A stretch of 64,000 bases of DNA from Rhodosporidiobolus odoratus (lineage: Eukaryota; Basidiomycota; Microbotryomycetes; Sporidiobolales; Sporidiobolaceae): contig JAOANU010000031.1 in assembly GCA_034387635.1 (NCBI GenBank), forward strand, positions 62,001-126,000, written 5' to 3'. Every line of letters starts with the position of its first letter. Position 1 is the first letter of the stretch. The notes under the pieces are model-generated. The model ran no database searches, had not been told where the DNA came from, and was given only the letters and a program-made list of their open reading frames with translations. The position numbers and the translations under genes were made by a program. This document shows, in pieces, positions 43,901 through 54,952 of this stretch.

Positions 43901-46792
43901 TTGTTTCCGCTCGACTCTGGTACTTGTGAGCTCAAACCGCCATTGCCATTCGTGTCGCAACAAACCGTTTTCATTGATGTATCAAAGACCAGCAAACAGG
44001 CTCAAGAGCACGAGCGAGTACACATGCATTTCGTCCGTCAATGACCTTCTCATCTGTGGCTTTTTCCGGTGAAGGGGCCGGCGGCTCAACCTGTTCTGAT
44101 CGTCCCAGACCCTACAGAATTCGGTCTTGAGTCTCGGGCACGACTCTGACCGCTTGAGCGAGTCACAGCGCCAATCAAGCATGAAAGCTACCCTTTTTTC
44201 CTGCTCTGTTCTCCCACCGCCGGCTGCTCGCTGCTCGGCCAGTTCGTAGCAGTGACATGTCACAGTTCGGTCGCAGCTAAACCTTTATATTTGGCCGCCT
44301 GGTATCCACGACTTTTTGTGGGCGGTCGCAGGCATTCCGCCGACAAAGCTCGCAAACTCAAGCAAAACGGCGAACTTCCCGAAACGGCCAAGATCAACGA
44401 GACCGACACGTTTGGTGGAGAAGACGGTGACGACGGGGTTGACTTCGGAGAGGTCAGCGGGGGGACGAGGATGAAGACGAAGGAATGCAGCAACCCAACT
44501 ACGATGACTTGGATATCGTGAGTTCCTTGTTCTTTTGACTTCCCTGGAGGGTCTGGAGGTGCTCCTAGCGTCAATATGGCTATTCGCGGCGAGTCTGTGA
44601 CTTCTTAACTGACCTTGAGTCTTGTTTTTCTTTTTCTTCCAGGACGACATCTGAGGTGTTGACTCTTGGCTCCTTCGGTTCCCTCCTCCTCCTCTGCAAT
44701 CTCGCCGTGTATACCTCTCCTTCCTGCCTCCTACGACTTGGACCTGTCCTCCTGCAATCCCGTTTGCAATCTTGCTTCACCGGTGACTCGTGAGATGCTC
44801 AGAGTTGGTTTGCATTCCGGATTCGGGCTTTCATCCCGCTCAGGCTACTGCGTCTGCAGCCTTGGAGATTTTTGCCCTTGTTGGCTCAAGGTGTGGGAGT
44901 CTGCCTTGCCTGGTAGAGCAAACCCTCTCTGTTGCTTGGTGCGCCAGCACTCGGCGCAATATAACGCTCCCTCAGGTGAAAGTGTCATCGCAGCGGCAAC
45001 TACTCGTAGCTGGCGCGCTGTTCTGGTGGGCTACCTCGTCTTCTCCCTCATAGACTAGCAGGATGACAGTAGGTGCGTCGTTGGAGCAAATCGTGGCTTT
45101 CAGCATCCGCCAACAACCTTCTCAGCTTTGTTTCCGCTCGACTCTGGTACTTGTGAGCTCAAACCGCCATTGCCATTCGTGTCGCAACAAACCGTTTTCA
45201 TTGATGTATCAAAGACCAGCAAACAGGCTCAAGAGCACGAGCGAGTACACATGCATTTCGTCCGTCAATGACCTTCTCATCTGTGGCTTTTTCCGGTGAA
45301 GGGGCCGGCGGCTCAACCTGTTCTGATCGTCCCAGACCCTACAGAATTCGGTCTTGAGTCTCGGGCACGACTCTGACCGCTTGAGCGAGTCACAGCGCCA
45401 ATCAAGCATGAAAGCTACCCTTTTTTCCTGCTCTGTTCTCCCACCGCCGGCTGCTCGCTGCTCGGCCAGTTCGTAGCAGTGACATGTCACAGTTCGGTCG
45501 CAGCTAAACCTTTATATTTGGCCGCCTGGTATCCACGACTTTTTGTGGGCGGTCGCAGGCATTCCGCCGACAAAGCTCGCAAACTCAAGCAAAACGGCGA
45601 ACTTCCCGAAACGGCCAAGATCAACGAGACCGACACGTTTGGTGGAGAAGACGGTGACGACGGGGTTGACTTCGGAGAGGTCAGCGGGGAGGACGAGGAT
45701 GAAGACGAAGGAATGCAGCAACCCAACTACGATGACTTGGATATCGTGAGTTCCTTGTTCTTTTGACTTCCCTGGAGGGTCTGGAGGTGCTCCTAGCGTC
45801 AATATGGCTATTCGCGGCGAGTCTGTGACTTCTTAACTGACCTTGAGTCTTGTTTTTCTTTTTCTTCCAGGACGACATCTGAGGTGTTGACTCTTGGCTC
45901 CTTCGGTTCCCTCCTCCTCCTCTGCAATCTCGCCGTGTATACCTCTCCTTCCTGCCTCCTACGACTTGGACCTGTCCTCCTGCAATCCCGTTTGCAATCT
46001 TGCTTCACCGGTGACTCGTGAGATGCTCAGAGTTGGTTTGCATTCCGGATTCGGGCTTTCATCCCGCTCAGGCTACTGCGTCTGCAGCCTTGGAGATTTT
46101 TGCCCTTGTTGGCTCAAGGTGTGGGAGTCTGCCTTGCCTGGTAGAGCAAACCCTCTCTGTTGCTTGGTGCGCCAGCACTCGGCGCAAATAACGCTCCCTC
46201 AGGTGAAAGTGTCATCGCAGCGGCAACTACTCGTAGCTGGCGCGCTGTTCTGGTGGGCTACCTCGTCTTCTCCCTCATAGACTAGCAGGATGACAGTAGG
46301 TGCGTCGTTGGAGCAAATCGTGGCTTTCAGCATCCGCCAACAACCTTCTCAGCTTTGTTTCCGCTCGACTCTGGTACTTGTGAGCTCAAACCGCCATTGC
46401 CATTCGTGTCGCAACAAACCGTTTTCATTGATGTATCAAAGACCAGCAAACAGGCTCAAGAGCAGCACGAGCGAGTACACATGCATTTCGTCCGTCAATG
46501 ACCTTCTCATCTGTGGCTTTTTCCGGTGAAGGGGCCGGCGGCTCAACCTGTTCTGATCGTCCCAGACCCTACAGAATTCGGTCTTGAGTCTCGGGCACGA
46601 CTCTGACCGCTTGAGCGAGTCACAGCGCCAATCAAGCATGAAAGCTACCCTTTTTTCCTGCTCTGTTCTCCCACTGCCGGCTGCTCGCTGCTCGGCCAGT
46701 TCGTAGCAGTGACATGTCACAGTTCGGTCGCAGCTAAACCTTTATATTTGGCCGCCTGGTATCCACGACTTTTTGTGGGCGGTCGCAGGCAT
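40655..46792 (+). repeat. tandem array: five copies of a 1,227-bp unit carrying the eIF1A 3' end
   Basis: Units start at 40655, 41882, 43109, 44336 and 45563 (periods 1227, 1227, 1227, 1227, 1230) and are nearly identical. Each holds the second part of eIF1A exon 3, the last intron, the 12-nt last exon with TGA, a homologous 3' UTR and then about 700 bp found nowhere else in the window. The first unit is fused in frame to the eIF1A gene. The others are headless and follow the unit end ggcggtcgcaggcat. Units 2-5 share changes absent from unit 1, such as Gln-Asn in place of Gln-Tyr before GELPE. Units 3-5 carry Lys for Glu in SADEARK. Unit 4 has a 1-nt deletion at about 44461. High identity implies recent amplification. 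Confidence 0.97.
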
Positions 46793-47110
46793 TCCGCCGA
46801 CGAAGCTCGCAAACTCAAGCAAAACGGCGAACTTCCCGAAACGGCCAAGATCAACGAGACCGACACGTTTGGTGGAGAAGACGGTGACGACGGGGTTGAC
46901 TTCGGGAGGTCAGCGGGGAGGACGAGGATGAAGACGAAGGAATGCAGCAACCCAACTACGATGACTTGGATACCGTGAGTTCCTTGTTCTTTTGACTCCC
47001 CTGGAGGGTCTGGAGGTGCTCCCAAGGTTGACCTGTCTGTCGGCGGCGAGTTTGTGGCATTCTTGACTGACCTTGAGTCTTGTTTTTCTTCTTCTTCCAG
47101 GACGACATTT
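46793..47110 (+). pseudogene. terminal diverged eIF1A 3' end (displaced native tail)
   Basis: A sixth partial copy of eIF1A exon 3, intron and last exon. It matches the array through the first part of the intron (to about 47020), then follows a clearly homologous but diverged sequence. The intron end is ctt-rich and similar, and the last exon reads GACGACATTTAA instead of GACGACATCTGA. The 3' UTR is only patchily alignable (CCGTGTATACC and CTCCTGCAATC are shared). A 1-nt loss at about 46907 (cttcgggagg instead of cttcggagagg) breaks the frame, so it cannot make the tail. Confidence 0.85.
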
Positions 47111-47745
47111 AAAGCGTTGGACCTTGGCTTCTTTCGATCGTGCCGCCCCGAGGTCGACCTCCCCAGCCGTGTATACCACCACGTCTAGTCAGCGCCAACC
47201 TGGAACTTTTCTCCTGCAATCTCGCGCAATCCTTTCGCAAGTTCACTTTCGGGAGAGTTGGGGAGAGTGGCGTTCCAGATGGTGCTTACATCCGGCTCAA
47301 GCCACCGTGTCCCGCAGCGAGCGTGTAAGCGCCACTGCCCTCTAACCCTTGAGCAGCCTTACAACTACCGTATGCTCGAAGCGTCTGACTGCAGCATCAT
47401 TCAAACACGAGAGTCACAGGCTCTTTCTGTTGCTCCGGTCTACCTCATCAAGGCTACTGCACACGAGCCAGGCCACGTGACTGGCCGATTTCGTGGCAGG
47501 GAGCAAGTCAAGTGGCGACAGAGCTTGATTACAAAATAAGCGATGCATCGGCGGTTCCAGCCGCCGCCGTTTCCCTACGCTAGACGAATGTAATCCATGG
47601 CAATACAAAGGGAATGTGAAAGGTTTCAGAGCAAAATGAGAAAGGTTTCGGAGCAGGACGTCAGAATTGACCTTCTCAGATCACGGACCTGTAGCAGCGA
47701 CAGAACGGTCAGTCTTCGTGGGGCTAGAGAGCGGCCTTTATGTCG
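47111..47745. other. 3' flank of the displaced eIF1A tail
   Basis: Non-coding. It includes the diverged 3' UTR counterpart up to about 47310 and then unique sequence to the stop of the thaumatin-like gene. Nothing else recognised. Confidence 0.45.
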
Positions 47746-49110
47746 TCACGCACAGAAAGTGACGGTGTAGTCGGCGGCCTTGGAATGATCGCAAGTCCAG
47801 AGGGCGGAACCGGAAGACTCGTCGTCTGCGAAGACAGGTAGAAAAAGAAGTCAGTGTGCGCCTTCCTACCTTGGGTTACACGTGAACGGAATCGGAGGAG
47901 CACGTACAGGCGTAGGCATAAGCATCCGGACAAGCTGTCTTGAACGTATCATAGTATTCAACCTTGTCCTTCGGGCAAGTCGCGGGCGTGTCATGCGAGC
48001 CACTGCAGCAATTTCCGCTGTCGGCCTGGTTGCCATCGAGGTTGGCGGCGCAAGAGGTCAGGCAGCCGACGACCTCGCCGTAGGAGTTATCGACCGAGAC
48101 TGCGCGGATTTGGGAGGGATCAGGCAGGAATACATTCAAGGGGAAGAAGAGAGACGAACGAGCGGCGGGGCAGTCTTTGTTGATGTTGGTTGGGCAGGAT
48201 GGCTCGTTACAGCCTACATTGTTGGTGACTGTAAGGCAAGAAAGACGACGAGTGGCGTCAGTTTCTAGCCTGACAGCGAAGCGGGAAAAACGGAAAAAAA
48301 GGGGAAAGGTCCTCACTGGCCATCGGCAGGTTGAACCCGTCGACGAGGGAGACATCGTACCAATCGTGACTATCATTGAGATTCCACTCTCCCAGCGTAG
48401 CGGGCGGGACACCTGTACCCCCGACACTAGTGAACGCATGGGTCAGATACGGTGCTCAACGAGTGAAGGCAAGTGAGCAAACCTACGTCGCACATTCGAG
48501 ACCACCGTTGCAGGAGCCAGTTGAGCAGGTGTTAGGGAGGCCCGAACCGTCGAAGTAACAGTCGGTGCGACCCCCTGAATTCGAAAGGCTAAGGTTAGCG
48601 TCGCGAGGAAAAAGATGAAGGACAAAAAAGTATCAGTACTTACACAAGCGGCCGTTCCAGTTCTCAGCTACAGCGGACGACGGACTGTCAGCTAGACATC
48701 ATGAGAAGCCAAGGGAGAAGGCACGTACCGACCTCGAAAGAAACCGAAGAGCCCGCTGCCGCTTCCCAACCTGTCGGATGAGCAGGAGCAGTTCCAGCGG
48801 AAGTGAAGATCGCCTGCGGTACCAGCGGTCATTAGCATGCGCCGAGATGTGTCGAGCCGTGGGGAAGAGAGCGCAAGGGCGCGGAAGAGGAAAAGAGGAA
48901 AAGGCAGGCAGAAGAGAATGAGGCGTACCGGCCAGATAGGGAAAGCACACTGCAGAGACAAGATGCCCAGCGAGTTAGTATACCTTCGCGAGCACCACGT
49001 CCGAGGAAACGACGCACATTGTTCTTGACGGTAAAAGTCCGCTCAGCGCTGACGAGCTCGCTCGTTACGACGGCAAGAACCGCAAGGGAAGGGATGAACG
49101 AGGTACGCAT
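47746..49110 (-). CDS. secreted thaumatin-like protein
   Basis: The signal peptide MRTSFIPSLAVLAVVTSELV is followed by the thaumatin fold: RTFTVKNNCAFPIWPAIFTS, GTAPAHPTGWEAAAGSSVSF, ENWNGRLWGRTDCYFDG, GSCNGGLECATSVGG, ATLGEWNLNDSHDWYDVSLV, DGFNLPMAV, then the cysteine-rich lobe (VGCNEPSCPTNINKDCPAAR, CLTSCAANL, NCCSGSHDTPATCPK) and the end DYTVTFCA. The many paired cysteines and the W-N-G-R-x-W-G-R-T-x-C and acidic residues are typical of the family (PR-5-like, some with beta-1,3-glucan binding or cleavage). At least eight exons. It is expected to be extracellular or in the cell wall. The enzymatic activity of this copy cannot be told from sequence. Confidence 0.9.
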
Positions 49111-49614
49111 GATGATATTGCGAGTGAGTATGAAGCCTAGGATGTGAGTACGAGCAAGAAGAAGAAGGCTAAGCAGGCTCGAGGACCCCGAGTCTTTCTC
49201 GAAGATGCCCGCCGTCGCACCTCCTTTCTCTGCCCGCGTTGCGAGACCGCAACACGCGCCTCGTGCTCCCCCATCTTGCGCAGGTGCGAGCGGCCCCAAG
49301 ACCGGTTCCAAGCCTCCCAGCAGCAGAAAGATCGGAGGAAGGAGGGCGGTAAAGTCAAGATGCCGAGGGACATGAGGAGCGCACTGTTCGCTTCGCAACG
49401 GTCGCAGAAGTGTCCGTGTTTCATCGAGGTCTCGAGGGCGCCGACGGTGGCGCACGCCGCGAGGTTGAGGAGCGGAGATCCGTGCGTGGGGACGGAAGAT
49501 GGGAAAGGAGCCTCGAGGCAGCGTGTGCAAGCGTCAACGGGTGGGGAAACACGGTTCGTGGTAGACGGGCAGCCCTCGCGGTCCGTCCACGTACGAGCAC
49601 CTGACAGGACCTGC
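49111..49614. promoter_or_regulatory. upstream region of the thaumatin-like gene
   Basis: Open frames on both strands span this stretch (for example 49144-49698 plus and 49137-49628 minus), but neither has a domain and both run into the inverted-repeat element, so they are not called. Confidence 0.35.
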
Positions 49615-50147
49615 AGGACCCCTGACACTCCTCAGGAACCCGCGCCGGTTTTAGTACAAAAGACAGGCCACAAAGTCGAAAACGTCGCGCCGCTCTAGGT
49701 ACAAAACCGAGCTCAGATTCGGGGAAAACTCGACATGTCCCGCCGGTCTGGGTACGAAAAAGGGCAATGAAGGAAGCTGAGCGGAAAGAAGGGGAGCAGA
49801 GGAAGAAGGAGAAGAAGAAGTAGGTGTGCAAGTTGTTGGCATGTTCTTCCGCTCTAAGTGTATTGGCAATGAGTTCGTGCAGCAGAAAAGATAGCCATGA
49901 TCAATTATGCACCACGGATGCGAAGGAAGAAGGGAAGGGAAAGAAGGAAAGAGGAGAAACGGAAGAGAAGATAAAGCCTGCGGTGTCAAGCGGCGGTGGC
50001 GGCGGCGGGCGGCCGGAGCGAGCGCCCCGCCAATGTCCCGCCGCTTCGGTACAGATTTCATGGTCAGACAGCGCAGCGGAGGTACAAAATAAGTTGCTCA
50101 AACGCCATTTTCCGGGGCGCGGGTTCCTGAGGAGTGTCAGGGGTCCT
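49615..50147. mobile_element. 533-bp element with 32-bp terminal inverted repeats (MITE-like)
   Basis: The left end 49615-49646 begins aggacccctgacactcctca. The right end 50116-50147 is its exact reverse complement over 32 bp. Inside both ends are short subterminal GTACAAAA-type motifs (about 49654, 49699, 49751, 50078). The interior is purine-rich (49765-49990) and has no recognisable transposase. The size and structure fit a non-autonomous DNA transposon. No clear target-site duplication is visible at the borders, which weakens the call. The right end lies 71 bp beyond the NDUFA2 stop codon. Confidence 0.6.
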
Positions 50148-50217
50148 CACCCGACTCTCGTCCTCGAGCGTCGCCAGGTGAAATGCGAGATGTCCCTTTT
50201 CCAGTGTCGAGCCGTCT

Positions 50218-51176
50218 CTACGCCAACAGTCCGGCAATCTTCTTCTCGACCTCTTCTGCCGTCGACAGACCCTCGAGCGAGACCTGCTTCTCGACGCCGC
50301 GCTCTGTGTCGACAAGAGAGTGTGGGAAAGTCGTAACAGATGGTAGCGAAGAGAAAGCGGAAAGGTGTCGAGGCGACGGGAAAAGGAGGACGACCGGATA
50401 GGCGGGAACGAGCGAAGAAAACGTATGTAGCGGTAAATGGGGAAAGCGCGAGTGGCGGCAAGTGATGTAGTCGTGAGAATGTGTAAGCAACGCAGCAGAA
50501 GGGCGAGGGCCGGGTCATGGCGCAGTAGGCGGGAAGAAGACGAAAGAAAGTCAGTATCGCTTTGACTGCGTATGGTACTTTGTACCACTTGGGCACCCAG
50601 GTCGCTCATATGCTCTCCGACCTGTTCTTGCGTCGAACCCATGAAGAAGGAGAAGGAAAGGATCAAGAGGGCGAGTAAGGGCAAAGAAAAGCAGACTGAC
50701 CAAACCGAATGATTCCCCTAGCCGGAGTTCCCCGAGCTTCCCGGATCAAGACAGGGAGGTCGGGGTTGGACGACTTGAGCGACGGGTAGGAGGAGCGGAT
50801 GAAGGCGCTGTTTGAGGGAAAGTCGAGGGCGGGGTCGGGTAGAAGGGGAATTGAGGAGCAGGGGGGTCGAGAAAGGAGTACGTGGCCGGCGCGGTGGAGA
50901 GATACGGGTAGGCGCAGAGCAGTGTGTGTCCGACATATCCGAATAGCGGAGACGTGACGAGATAACCCAAGTCGGGGAGCAAGCGAGGAGGACAATATCA
51001 TCAGTGCCCGTAACAAAGACAGGCTGGCCGATGCCAGTCATACACAGGGGCTCCCCACAGCGAGGTCAAGCAAGCAGAACATACCGTAGACCCTCACTTC
51101 CCTTTCCCTGTTGGCAACCCATCAACCTCAACTCGCGAACAGCTTGCGGCAATGCTTGACGGAGGGCAGACGACAT
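50218..51176 (-). CDS. NADH dehydrogenase (complex I) subunit NDUFA2/B8
   Basis: Three exons (51176-51085, 50807-50701, 50303-50218) give 94 residues with exact phases. Sequence blocks are SSALRQALPQAVRELRLMGC, FIRSSYPSLKSSNPDLPVLI, REARGTPARGIIRFERGVEK and EGLSTAEEVEKKIAGLL. This is the thioredoxin-like L51/S25/CI-B8 fold of the accessory complex I subunit in the mitochondrial matrix arm. The length matches the family. The second intron is unusually long for this window (about 400 nt). Confidence 0.88.
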
Positions 51177-51490
51177 GTTCAGGGTATTATTGTGGTGCTG
51201 GTATGTTCGGCGGGGTACTTGGAAGCGCTTGTGCAAGACGAGGGAAGTTGCGGAGCGAGAGCGAACCAGCGGCGATGAAACACTCCAAGTCGGCATGGCA
51301 GCGCAACCGCTGGTCCAGCTAGATCGGACAACTTACAGCATCTGGAGACTCTATCCTGGAACAGCGGCTGCTGCGCGATATCTGGCAAATGTGGTGGTAC
51401 AAGTTTTTCTTGCGCACACAACGTATGTCTCCCTCGTCCCAGACCCCTACACTAGGTATATCGAGCATGCTTCCCGCGTCACATACCCTC

Positions 51491-52406
51491 TCAAGCCTTC
51501 GCACCTGTTCCTGCCGGCGAGATGGCTGTGATGTTTTCGCCCTTGAGCAGTAGCCGACCTGCAGCACGGGAAGAGGACCAGACGCCAGCAAAGTTCAGTC
51601 TACCGTTCCCGGAAAAGGCACAGCAGAATCGCATGTAGCTGCGACCCCGCTGAGCTGCAGACAAGAAGATGTAAGACGCACCGAGAGGTTGCCTGTCTCC
51701 TGCCTTCTTCGTTTTAGTGTCTTTAACCCAAACCTCCTCAGAGTCATCCAGCACGATGTTCATGAACTCGTCAAAGCCCTGTCGAAGTGTTGCCGATTGC
51801 GCAAGAGGAAGTATGACGCATCGCAGCGGGAAGATGGAGCCGTGTGGGTGTTCGACCGGGAGTTAGAGTGTGGTGCGGGCATACAAGGCAAGAAGTCAGC
51901 AAAAGCTCTTCAGTGTAACGACCAACGCCATCATTTCGGGATAGACAGAGGAAGCTCGAGAGCCGCGGTTATTCCGCCATTCCGTCCCAGTCGAGGGGAA
52001 ATGAGGAAAAAAAGACGCACCAAAATCCGACCTTCCAATCGTTGTTCAACGTTGTCAAACAACCAGACCTGCACCTTGTTTCCTGATTGCAGGTGCTTGA
52101 AGATGACGTTCTATCTCATGCGATGTTTCAGGGAAGTGGGATAGGTAGATTGACAGGGCGAAAGGTCGGAAGCACATGTGATTACGACGGAGGGGGAGTG
52201 GCACCAGAAACGCATGTTTTCAGCGTCGTACAGAGAGTCGATAGGGCCGAAACGAATACGGGCGAGCAGGTGCCGGTATAGTTGCAGATGAGGGGAGCAG
52301 AGTGGGAGGATACTGATGAGCCAACTCAACAGGACAGGGCATCCGAAGTGCGACAGGACCTAGGAGATGGACGTACGATAGGCTGTACCATTACTCGCTT
52401 GCTCAT
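51491..52406 (-). CDS. SNRPE: small nuclear ribonucleoprotein SmE
   Basis: Four exons (52406-52377, 52110-52021, 51778-51682, 51558-51491) give 94 residues. The protein reads MSKRVMVQPI, then NVIFKHLQSGNKVQVWLFDN (Sm1: VWLFDNVEQRLEGRILGFDE), then FMNIVLDDSEEVWVKD, and the Sm2 motif GRLLLKGENITAISPA. SmE is one of the seven Sm proteins forming the ring on spliceosomal snRNAs. The length and both Sm motifs are complete. The first exon encodes just ten residues and is followed by an intron of 266 nt. Confidence 0.93.
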
Positions 52407-53551
52407 CTTGGCTTATTCTCGCTATGGCAGGGGTTAATGGGTGGGAAGGCGAGGATGAGTTGGGGTGAGAGAGGGCGACGCGCGTGCTTGGCTGACAGTC
52501 AGGTGTGGTGATGCTGGTTAGGCTAGCTCTGTACTTGAAGCAGATGCAGCTGTGGTGATGGATGAATGGGAGATCTCCTAGCGAGCGAAACGAGGTTGTC
52601 TTAATTCGCCTCACCTTACCTGTAACCTTGCTTGGTAGACCTTATGCGCTGCCGCTGGGTCTCCCCGCCTCTGCCAGTCTCGCCGATAACCCGCTGGCGA
52701 CTACCGCGTTTTCTGCGACTCGGATGCGATCAAGTCTCTTGCTCGTACCCTGCTGTACCTCGAGTGGCGGATCCATGGGTAGGGCGGCTCCTGTACGGGC
52801 GGGCTGGAACGCTGCGAGGCCGCTTGAACAGCCACGTTGGCCGATATCTCGCCGTACCGTCCTTTTCGTACTTGAGTTCGGCTTGTCCTCCTCTCATCGC
52901 TGGCTGAGAAGCTCCGCATTCCTGCTGAGTGTTCATCCAATGTAGCTTAAGTCGTGCTGCTTGGTCCCTCGCTATCGTGCCGTCTCTACATCTGCACAGC
53001 GATGTCTATAGCCTTTTCTCCCTTACTTCGCTTGTGCCCATCTAGCACCTTTCCTAACACTACGTAGCAAGGCCATGTTACCACGGCCGCTCACATAGCA
53101 TGCTGCACAATTGCGAGACTGATGCTGGTGCCATTCAAAGCGGTCAGAGTAGACCTTTCCTGGTGCAGAGCTGCTTGCTCAATTGGGTCCAATACACTAT
53201 AGACACATCCCCTGGAGATCAGGCTTCTCCAAGCTTCTCTCAGGCTCTCAAGATCGGGCGAGATCTACATAGGTGCAGTAGAGTACGACTTTCAATCAAC
53301 GCAAGCATGCGAGCGTGGTAAGCACTTTCTTCTGCACAGACAAAGGTGGTGATCCTCTGCTACAAAGACGCAGGGCAATGACTCTGACATGGCAGTAGCA
53401 TGATATGTCAGATAGTCACAGGGAATGATAGAAGGATGCGTGAACAGCCTGCTCACAACGTGAAAATTGGCCTTCCCAAATCCGCTTTTCTTCCCTCTTC
53501 CCCTCACCAGTCCCCTCTTCCCCTCTCCAGTCCCTTCTCCACCCCTTCCTT
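52407..53551. other. intergenic region
   Basis: About 1.1 kb upstream of the SmE gene. Open frames here are random-looking and no repeat or RNA gene was recognised. Confidence 0.4.
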
Positions 53552-54952
53552 CTACCATCCGCTGCCATCCACCCACCTCTCAGGTGTGGTCCCATACCGT
53601 GCCGCCGTACGACGACTGATCCGAGCCAGAGACCGCATCGAGCCCTCTGGACGCTCCTTATTGCCTCCGTGCTGAGGTCCCAGGGTGTCACTAAGCGGGG
53701 CTGGGTCGACTGTGTCCCCGAAGTAGTGACCGGAGGTATCGAAGAGAGGTGCGGAGCTGTTGACGTGGCTGAACGGGTGCTGCTGAAACATCACACCCTG
53801 CTGTTGGGATGGATGATAGTGGAAGGGGTAGGGAGGGCTGAGAACAACCGGGCTGGGGTAAACGGTGCTGTCGTTGTGTGCGGTCAGGCCCACATGCGGA
53901 TCTGCCCAGTGGAACCCGACTTCCATGCCGACTGGAGCTAATCTTCGGCTTCGTTGGGGGTTATGCTGCTGAGTGCCATTGTTCCACATACTTCCGGCAG
54001 TACCGAGAACGCGCAGACCCTGAGAAGAGATGCCCTGCTCGCAAGATATTGTAAGCGGTGGCAGCGAGGGCAAGCAACATGACAAACAAGGGGTTGTATG
54101 AATGCTCCCACCCAGACCTGTGCATAGCCAAGCAGTCAGTAATACGCTTCTGGGGGTACAAGTACGGAGGAGCGATTGACACACCGGCAAGGGTGCCTCG
54201 CTTGACTCCTGTATGTTGTCCGCTAGATCTTCCAACCCGAAGATGATTCGAACCTTGTCGAGTTCTTCGAGCTGCCCCCATATTTCTCGAAGGACTGACT
54301 CGAGCTGTCGTGCTCCGGTCCAGCGTGGAAGCAAAGGCTCAAGGCGCTGGCGCAATCTCTGAAATGACAAAGGCGCCTTGGCGGGCACGACAAGTTCTGC
54401 TACCGGCTGATTACCCACCTATTACGTTTTGAAGTGCGTGAGCAGCAATAGCCTGGTATTCATGATCAAGCGTAAGGGCTTACCAGGTCTAGGTGATGTC
54501 TGAAAAAGGCGGGTGGTGACGGCTTTGCAGGGTATTTGGGAACTAATCAGCGCGCAATCCCTGTGTATAGCAGTGAACAAGCACACCAGCTTTGCGATGG
54601 CCTCTTGCTGTGAGTCAGGTCTACCCTTTGCCAGTGCTGCTTCCACTTCTTGCCGCACCCCCTTGCAAAGCGTATTGAATTCGGTCCTTTGTTTTGTTGT
54701 CCAATTCGCAGTGTAGGGCGCAGCGATTTTTCGAATCTGTGCGACCCAACGATGAAGGCGGCGGAAAGCGATGGCGCCCAGCTCGGTGGGTGAGGAAGGA
54801 TGCAACACTCTTGAGAGTGCCCGAAACATATTCTTCGGCTCCACGAGCTTCTTCTCAGGTCGGAAGTCGCGGTAACCGGTCAAGTCGGGGTCGCTAGGCG
54901 CATCTCGACTACCTGTGGACGACTCGCCGTGGGTTCGAGTTGTGCTGCTCAT
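53552..54952 (-). CDS. unknown protein
   Basis: Gene model from ATG 54952 (MSSTTRTHGESSTGSRDAPS) through a helical region (NMFRALSRVLHPSSPTELGA, RLHRWVAQIRKIAAPYTANW, KGVRQEVEAALAKGRPDSQQ) to a gtaagc...taatag intron at about 54489-54422. Then comes NQPVAELVVPAKAPLSFQRL and RIIFGLEDLADNIQESSEAP. After a second intron the tail is low-complexity and His/Pro/Ser-rich (YPFHYHPSQQQGVMFQQHPF), ending WVDGSGW. The helical N-terminal half could be a protein-interaction fold. I recognise no family and it may be lineage-specific. An alternative upstream start exists at 55081. Confidence 0.5.

Noticed and set aside
40655..46792. Satellite or CRISPR-like array
   Set aside because: The unit is 1.2 kb with identifiable eIF1A exon and intron sequence and no spacers; this is a gene-tail duplication in a eukaryote.
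40975..46800. Recurrent open frames of 65-130 codons on both strands in each repeat unit
   Set aside because: They recur only because the unit recurs. They overlap each other, have no domains and show no splice or codon signal, so they are not called as genes.
49144..49698. 184-codon open frame on the plus strand
   Set aside because: It overlaps the thaumatin-like promoter and runs into the inverted-repeat element. The composition is arginine/serine-rich with no domain, and a competing frame exists on the other strand.
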